DNA of 10,298 nt from Candidatus Cloacimonadota bacterium (GTDB lineage: Bacteria; Cloacimonadota; Cloacimonadia; Cloacimonadales; WRIO01): NCBI GenBank assembly GCA_017998585.1, contig JAGOCT010000036.1, positions 1 through 10,298 of the forward strand, read 5' to 3'. Both the position numbers and the translations under genes were made by a program. This document shows, in pieces, positions 6,169 through 10,298 of the stretch (position 1 is the stretch's first letter; the number at the start of each line of letters is the position of its first letter). The notes under the pieces were generated by a model, which saw only the letters and a list, made by a program, of their open reading frames with translations, ran no database searches and was not told the DNA's origin.

Positions 6169-8087
6169 AAACACTGTTATTGATACAATTGCCTGTTCCT
6201 CAGTTAAACTTTCCTAAACAATCAGGAAATATACCGCTTGCTGGGGCTTACCTCAAGCAAGTCTTAAAACTCAACACAGGTTTAAAAACGGAGATTCTTC
6301 CTGAGAGTATCAGTACATGGTACAGCGATTCAGCTCTTATCAGTTATATTGAGAAAATAAAGCCTGATTTTATTGGTTTCACAATCTATTGCTGGAATAT
6401 CAGTAGAAGTATTTACCTTCATAATGAACTAAAAAAGAGATTTTCTTTTATTTCAATCGCAGGCGGACCAGAGATTACTAAAGATAATTATCTACTGATA
6501 AATCATCCTTTTAATTATATCCTATATGGAGAAGGTGAAGTCTCATTTTGTCATTTAATGAGCCAGCTAACTGCCACTGAGACATATCCTGTGTCGATAG
6601 AGAAAACCTTATATTCTCCTTATCTGGATAACAGTTTTGAGAATTTTATTGAAAAGACCATGTTTTTAGAGACTCAAAGAGGCTGCCCATACGAATGTGG
6701 ATTTTGTTATTATAATAAATCACGTGATAAAGTTATTCAGTTTAAAGAAGACGATGTCCTTAAAGCCATTCAGTATGCATGGGATAGTCCTGATATCAAT
6801 CAAGTCTATTTAATGGATCCTTCGTTAAATACCCGTCAAAACCTGAAACACCTGATATCTAAAATTATTGAGATAAATAAAAATAACAAACTTTCCTTTT
6901 ATAGTGAAATCAGAGCCGAGTCCGTAAATTTTGAATGGGCTGAATTGTTTGCAAAAGCTGGATTTAAGGAGTTTGAAGTTGGATTACAGTCAACAAATTC
7001 TAAAGCTCTGGAAATCATGAAAAGGCCATCTGATTTAAAAGCATTTCTGGAAGGTTGTAAGGCGATGCAATACTTTGATATCGTACCAAAGGTAGATTTG
7101 ATTGCAGGTCTCCCTGGAGACAATCCAGCATGTTTTAGAGATTCAGTTGATTTTGTTTATGATAATGAAATTGACGAAAATATGCAAGTGTTTGCTCTCT
7201 CAGTTTTACCAGGAACTCACTACCGTAAAACAGCCTCATATCACCATCTTGAATATCAACAGCAACCACCCTATTATGTTCAAAAAACAGAATCGTTTGA
7301 ATGGGAAGATATCTTTAATAGTTTTCGTTATGCAGAAAAAAAACTAAACATCAACCTCTTCCCTGCTCCTTGTGCTGATTTGGCATTAAAATCAATTCCA
7401 ACTAAAACAGACAAACCCTTTTCAAAAGTACATTTTTCTGGTGAATGTAGTGAAGAGACTGTGATTCAGCTGTCAAACAATCTGTGTGCTCCATATCAGG
7501 TTATTTTTGACAATTCAGTTCAGAATATCAGATTTATTAAACTGGTCATACAGACATTTACTCAGAATAACCCATTTACGCCCTTTGAGATTATATTTTT
7601 TGAACCAAAACTCAATCATTTAGAAGAAATTGTTGAAAATTTTAGTGCTCATGCCAAACCTTCTTTTCTGGATAATGATATGGAATATTCCAGTCCGGTA
7701 AAAGTAAATTGCTCATACTGGCTAACCATCATCAGCAATCAGTCCATTTTATGCTATAAAAAGCATAATACCCGCCAACTGTTTCACTGGAGAAATGACA
7801 CAATGCCAGAGCTTTCAGATTTGTTAAAGTACTCCCATTTGAAGGGTATTTATATCAATAATAACTGTACAGTTGAATCTTTAAACAATTGGCAAAACAG
7901 ATTTGAATCTGAGTTAAATCAAGACAGCAGTTTGAATATCTTAACCAATCTTGATTTTACTCCTGAAAATTTCTTTTCTTTTCATTCTGAAGTTAATCAA
8001 AGACATTGGTTAAAAAAATTTTTCGCAGAAGAATTTTGTCTTGATATTTCTCATAACATCTATCACGTTACTAACGACCATCTATAG
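6165..8087 (+). CDS. B12-binding-fold radical SAM protein with unknown C-terminus
   Basis: A 640-residue protein in three parts. Residues 1-145 look like the Rossmann-like cobalamin-binding fold found in front of many radical SAM enzymes, with LAGAYLKQVL (25-34), A-G-G-P-E103 (99-103) and YGEGE (121-125). As in that group, the DxHxxG motif of methionine synthase is not seen, so actual B12 binding is uncertain. Residues 160-370 are the radical SAM core: C174-P-Y-E-C178-G-F-C181 binds the [4Fe-4S] cluster, followed by EVGLQS (271-276), AGLPGD (314-319) and LPGT (348-351). Residues 370-640 match nothing I recognise and lack a CxxC-type auxiliary-cluster pattern. Methylation, ring rearrangement and C-C bond formation are all known in the superfamily, so the substrate is open. 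The start has no Shine-Dalgarno site and relies on the ATGA overlap with the TPR gene. A 43-nt gap separates it from the ABC ATPase gene. Confidence 0.9.
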   Translation: MKTLLLIQLPVPQLNFPKQSGNIPLAGAYLKQVLKLNTGLKTEILPESISTWYSDSALISYIEKIKPDFIGFTIYCWNISRSIYLHNELKKRFSFISIAGGPEITKDNYLLINHPFNYILYGEGEVSFCHLMSQLTATETYPVSIEKTLYSPYLDNSFENFIEKTMFLETQRGCPYECGFCYYNKSRDKVIQFKEDDVLKAIQYAWDSPDINQVYLMDPSLNTRQNLKHLISKIIEINKNNKLSFYSEIRAESVNFEWAELFAKAGFKEFEVGLQSTNSKALEIMKRPSDLKAFLEGCKAMQYFDIVPKVDLIAGLPGDNPACFRDSVDFVYDNEIDENMQVFALSVLPGTHYRKTASYHHLEYQQQPPYYVQKTESFEWEDIFNSFRYAEKKLNINLFPAPCADLALKSIPTKTDKPFSKVHFSGECSEETVIQLSNNLCAPYQVIFDNSVQNIRFIKLVIQTFTQNNPFTPFEIIFFEPKLNHLEEIVENFSAHAKPSFLDNDMEYSSPVKVNCSYWLTIISNQSILCYKKHNTRQLFHWRNDTMPELSDLLKYSHLKGIYINNNCTVESLNNWQNRFESELNQDSSLNILTNLDFTPENFFSFHSEVNQRHWLKKFFAEEFCLDISHNIYHVTNDHL

Positions 8088-8119
8088 CATCTTTTATACG
8101 CTGAGATAACATTCAAACC

Positions 8120-8125
8120 AGGAGG
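8120..8125 (+). promoter_or_regulatory. Strong Shine-Dalgarno site of the ABC ATPase gene
   Basis: AGGAGG lies five bases before the ATG at 8131. It is the only strong ribosome site inside the gene run and marks a point of independent, probably higher, translation initiation. No terminator or good promoter is visible in the 43-nt gap. Confidence 0.75.
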
Positions 8126-8130
8126 AATTT

Positions 8131-8817
8131 ATGAATTATGTGATTAAAACAGAAGATATTAAAAAAGTATATCACATGGGTTCTGTTGATGTTCATGCCC
8201 TCAAATCAGCAAACATTCAAATTGAATCAGGTGAATTTGTCTCTATCATGGGACCTTCAGGATCAGGAAAATCAACATTGATGCACATTTTAGGTTGTCT
8301 GGACAGTCCATCCTCTGGTCAATATTTTCTCGATAATGAAGAGGTCAGTCAATTTTCTAAAAATAAACTGGCATGGATTAGAAATATCAAAATTGGTTTT
8401 GTTTTTCAAACGTTTAACTTGTTACCACATCTCAATATATTAAAAAACGTTGAGCTTCCTTTAATGTACGCTGGTATTCATGCAGGAAAAAGAGGTAAGA
8501 TTGCATCTGATCTGCTGGACAGACTCGGTTTAGGGGACAGATTGCATCATAAACCATCAGAATTATCAGGTGGTCAGAGACAAAGAGTTGCGATTGCCCG
8601 TGCTGTCATAAACAACCCAGCTATCATTCTGGCTGATGAACCTACCGGTAACCTCGATTCTCAGTCAGGAAGTGATATTCTGACGATATTTAAAGAATTA
8701 CATCAGGAAAAAAATACGATCATTATGGTAACACATGACCCTCATATTGCTAAAATCGCAGATAGAACCATCACACTGAAAGATGGAGAGGTGATAAATG
8801 GCCATATCTCTCAGTGA
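8131..8817 (+). CDS. MacB/LolD-type ABC transporter ATPase
   Basis: A 228-residue stand-alone nucleotide-binding subunit that powers a type VII (mechanotransmission) ABC transporter at the inner face of the cytoplasmic membrane. All motifs are intact: Walker A G41-P-S-G-S-G-K47-S-T, Q-loop Q93 in FVFQTFNLLP, signature LSGGQ (145-149), Walker B IILAD169 with catalytic E170, D-loop, and H202 in the switch loop (VTHD). The spacing, with IMGPSGSGKST and ILADEPTGNLD, is that of the MacB/LolD/FtsE class. The start is set by AGGAGG. The gene overlaps the permease gene by 20 nt, which confirms the pair. Substrates in this class include lipoproteins, macrolides, peptides and cell-wall signals, and the sequence does not choose between them. 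Confidence 0.94.
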   Translation: MNYVIKTEDIKKVYHMGSVDVHALKSANIQIESGEFVSIMGPSGSGKSTLMHILGCLDSPSSGQYFLDNEEVSQFSKNKLAWIRNIKIGFVFQTFNLLPHLNILKNVELPLMYAGIHAGKRGKIASDLLDRLGLGDRLHHKPSELSGGQRQRVAIARAVINNPAIILADEPTGNLDSQSGSDILTIFKELHQEKNTIIMVTHDPHIAKIADRTITLKDGEVINGHISQ

Positions 8818-10024
8818 AAGTATTCAGGTCGGATTTCAAGATTTCTGGACCAGAAAGCTCAGGAGTTTAGTTACAATTTTAGGCATCATTCTCGGTACAA
8901 TGTCGATTATTGTAATATTGTCACTTGTAAATGGGATGAATCAGCAAACAATGAAATGGATGACTGAAAGAGGCGGATTAACTAAAATTACCGTATCAAG
9001 AAACTGGGAAGCAAAAAATCCATTAAATTTACCAGAATTCTTTACGTTAAAAGAAGTAAATCTCATAAAAAACCTGATTCCTGAAGCTGATTATTTTAAT
9101 GCGACCATCTACAATCGATCTCAAGTAAAATTTGCTTCCAACAATACCTTTAGCAGAATGGTCGGTACTTTTACAGATTTTGAAAAAGTAGAAGAATGGA
9201 CTGCTGACAGAGGAAGATTTATAAAATCCTTTGATATTGACGAGAGCAACAATGTCATCGTTTTAGGAAACACTATTAAAGAAGAACTCTTTGGTTCAAA
9301 AAACCCCATTGGTAAAACTGTAACAGTTGAAAACCAGCAACTGACTGTGATTGGCGTAATGAAATATCGTTTCATGGAATCCAGCGGTAATATTTTTACA
9401 GACAATCCTTTTGAATACATGAACAGGACATCTGTCATACCCATAAGTACAATGATAAATAAATTTGGTCAAAAGGATGCAATTGATGAACTGACAATTA
9501 AAGCAAAATCTCCTGAAGAGGCCATTGTTTTAAAAGAAAAATTAGAAGATATTATATTCAATTTGAGAAGAGGGCAGGCAATTTTTAACGTTGAATCTGC
9601 TAAGGAAGAAGCTGAAAAAATGCAGGAAAGTGCTGCTATGTTTAAAATAATTTTCTTCTTTATCAGTTCAATTTCATTATTGGTAGGGGGAATTGTCATC
9701 ATGAACATCATGCTGGCAAGTGTTCAGGAACGCACTCGGGAAATAGGTATTAGATTAGCTGTAGGTGCCAGAAGATTTGATATTTTTCTTCAATTCCTCA
9801 TTCAGTCTGTTGTTATCACTTTTATTGGTGGTGTCATTGGTGTTATAACAGGAGTATCCATTGTAAAATATGTGGGGAAATTCCTGAATGTCAGCACTAT
9901 GGTTGACATGTCTATGATTTATATCGCTTTACTCGTATCAGTAGGTGTTGGATTGATTTTTGGTATTTTTCCTTCATTAAGAGCCAGTAATCTTAACCCT
10001 GTCGATGCACTGAGATATGAATAA
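8798..10024 (+). CDS. MacB/FtsX-family ABC transporter permease
   Basis: A 408-residue permease with the classic layout: an N-terminal amphipathic helix (SIQVGFQDFWTRKLRS), TM1 at about 22-45, a large extracytoplasmic MacB-type core domain at about 47-280, then TM2 (284-308), TM3 (332-356) and TM4 (372-391). The coupling sequence QERTREIGIRLAVGARR (310-326) between TM2 and TM3 and the terminal SLRASNLNPVDALRYE are hallmarks of the family and contact the ATPase. Such permeases work as dimers that transmit ATP-driven motion across the membrane rather than carrying substrate through it. GGAGAGG (8785-8791) six bases upstream supports the start within the ATPase gene. No membrane-fusion (MacA-like) gene lies upstream, where the radical SAM gene is found instead. 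The domain call is firm and the substrate unknown. Confidence 0.94.
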   Translation: MAISLSESIQVGFQDFWTRKLRSLVTILGIILGTMSIIVILSLVNGMNQQTMKWMTERGGLTKITVSRNWEAKNPLNLPEFFTLKEVNLIKNLIPEADYFNATIYNRSQVKFASNNTFSRMVGTFTDFEKVEEWTADRGRFIKSFDIDESNNVIVLGNTIKEELFGSKNPIGKTVTVENQQLTVIGVMKYRFMESSGNIFTDNPFEYMNRTSVIPISTMINKFGQKDAIDELTIKAKSPEEAIVLKEKLEDIIFNLRRGQAIFNVESAKEEAEKMQESAAMFKIIFFFISSISLLVGGIVIMNIMLASVQERTREIGIRLAVGARRFDIFLQFLIQSVVITFIGGVIGVITGVSIVKYVGKFLNVSTMVDMSMIYIALLVSVGVGLIFGIFPSLRASNLNPVDALRYE

Positions 10025-10031
10025 TAATTAT

Positions 10032-10073
10032 ACAGTATTCACATACTGTCAGTACCCTGTTTGCCAAAAACAG
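10032..10073 (+). repeat. Two adjacent perfect inverted repeats
   Basis: ACAGTAT (10032-10038) pairs with ATACTGT (10043-10049) across a 4-nt loop. CTGTTT (10057-10062) pairs with AAACAG (10068-10073) across a 5-nt loop. Both share the ACAG/CTGT end. They begin seven bases after the permease stop codon. Neither is followed by a T run, so they are not standard rho-independent terminators. The first could be a mRNA 3' stem or a dyad operator for the next gene. Confidence 0.5.
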
Positions 10074-10157
10074 ACCAGAATAACATCACTTACGAAAGAC
10101 ACAAATACAGGTTGCATGGATCACAAAATCTCTATTTTTATACAAAGGTAAATGCAG

Positions 10158-10298
10158 ATGAAAAAAAAATCATTCATACAGCACTCGCTTATCTATAAAA
10201 TAATCTCCAAAAAAATAATGTCTTTTAAAATATTTGCAAAAAGACTAAATAATGAAACAGTAATGAAAGAAGCCTCTAATCTAACCTTTGTAACAGTT
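10158..10298 (+). CDS. N-terminus of a probable YihY/BrkB-family membrane protein (cut by window end)
   Basis: ATG at 10158 opens a frame that stays open for 47 codons to the last base. AAAGGT (10144-10149) lies eight bases upstream. The protein begins MKKKSF and continues with SFKIFAKRLNNE, then TVMKEASNLTFVTV. The pattern of a basic amphipathic start, a helix ending in R-L-N-N-E, and then a few residues on A-x-N-L-x-F-V resembles the N-terminus of YihY/BrkB (UPF0761) proteins, where E. coli YihY has a comparable QRIDEDNM...AGNLAYVSL stretch ahead of the first membrane helix. Those are polytopic membrane proteins once named RNase BN in error, with poorly defined function. Only the first 47 residues are seen, so this assignment is moderate. 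The 133-nt gap before it holds the two inverted repeats and no convincing promoter. Confidence 0.55.
   Translation, partial: MKKKSFIQHSLIYKIISKKIMSFKIFAKRLNNETVMKEASNLTFVTV

Noticed and set aside
8088..8130. Possible precursor-peptide gene between the radical SAM enzyme and the ABC exporter, as in peptide natural-product clusters
   Set aside because: The gap is only 43 nt and no small ORF with a ribosome site was found there or in the adjacent gaps. The radical SAM protein also lacks a visible peptide-recognition domain or an auxiliary-cluster Cys motif.
10112..10143. TTGCAT followed by TATTTT or TTATAC as a promoter for the YihY-like gene
   Set aside because: Spacers of 15 and 20 bases and weak hexamers make neither option convincing.

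Overview
The window is an AT-rich bacterial segment from an organism I cannot place with certainty. Shine-Dalgarno sites are clear (AGGAGG, GGGAGG, AAGGAG) and one promoter close to the sigma-70 consensus precedes the pyrophosphatase gene. A K+-dependent-type membrane pyrophosphatase together with a B12-binding-fold radical SAM protein suits an anaerobic or fermentative lineage, for example an uncultured diderm phylum such as Cloacimonadota. That placement is a guess from gene content, not from any search.

Layout. (1) 27-449, minus strand: a GNAT acetyltransferase with its own promoter and a Fur-box-like sequence. (2) 450-822: a divergent intergenic region with a near-consensus promoter facing right. 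(3) 823-3108: hppA, a 761-residue ion-pumping membrane pyrophosphatase, closed by a rho-independent terminator at 3143-3176, so it is probably monocistronic. (4) 3177-3481: a leader region holding three ATAAGGA repeats at an exact 11-bp period, an 11-codon leader ORF and an overlapping hairpin. (5) 3482-10024: a compact plus-strand run of six genes: SpoU/TrmH-family RNA 2'-O-methyltransferase, tRNA-dihydrouridine synthase, TPR protein, B12-binding radical SAM protein, MacB/LolD-type ABC ATPase and FtsX/MacB-type permease. Four of the five junctions overlap (17, 17, 4 and 20 nt). The fifth is a 43-nt gap with a strong Shine-Dalgarno site and no visible terminator, so the run is probably one operon or two closely linked units. 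(6) 10025-10157: a short gap with two adjacent perfect small hairpins. (7) 10158 to the window end: the N-terminus of a gene that looks like a YihY/BrkB (UPF0761) membrane protein.

How the genes work together. hppA couples PPi hydrolysis, including PPi from RNA and protein synthesis, to an ion gradient. The first two genes of the run modify RNA. The third and fourth, the TPR protein and the radical SAM protein, are coupled by an ATGA overlap and are the least understood pair here: the radical SAM protein carries about 270 C-terminal residues that I do not recognise. The ABC pair is a complete ATPase plus permease without a membrane-fusion partner. I found no defence system, mobile element, CRISPR array, tRNA or rRNA. 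The most interesting material is the TPR/radical SAM pair and the leader upstream of the methyltransferase.
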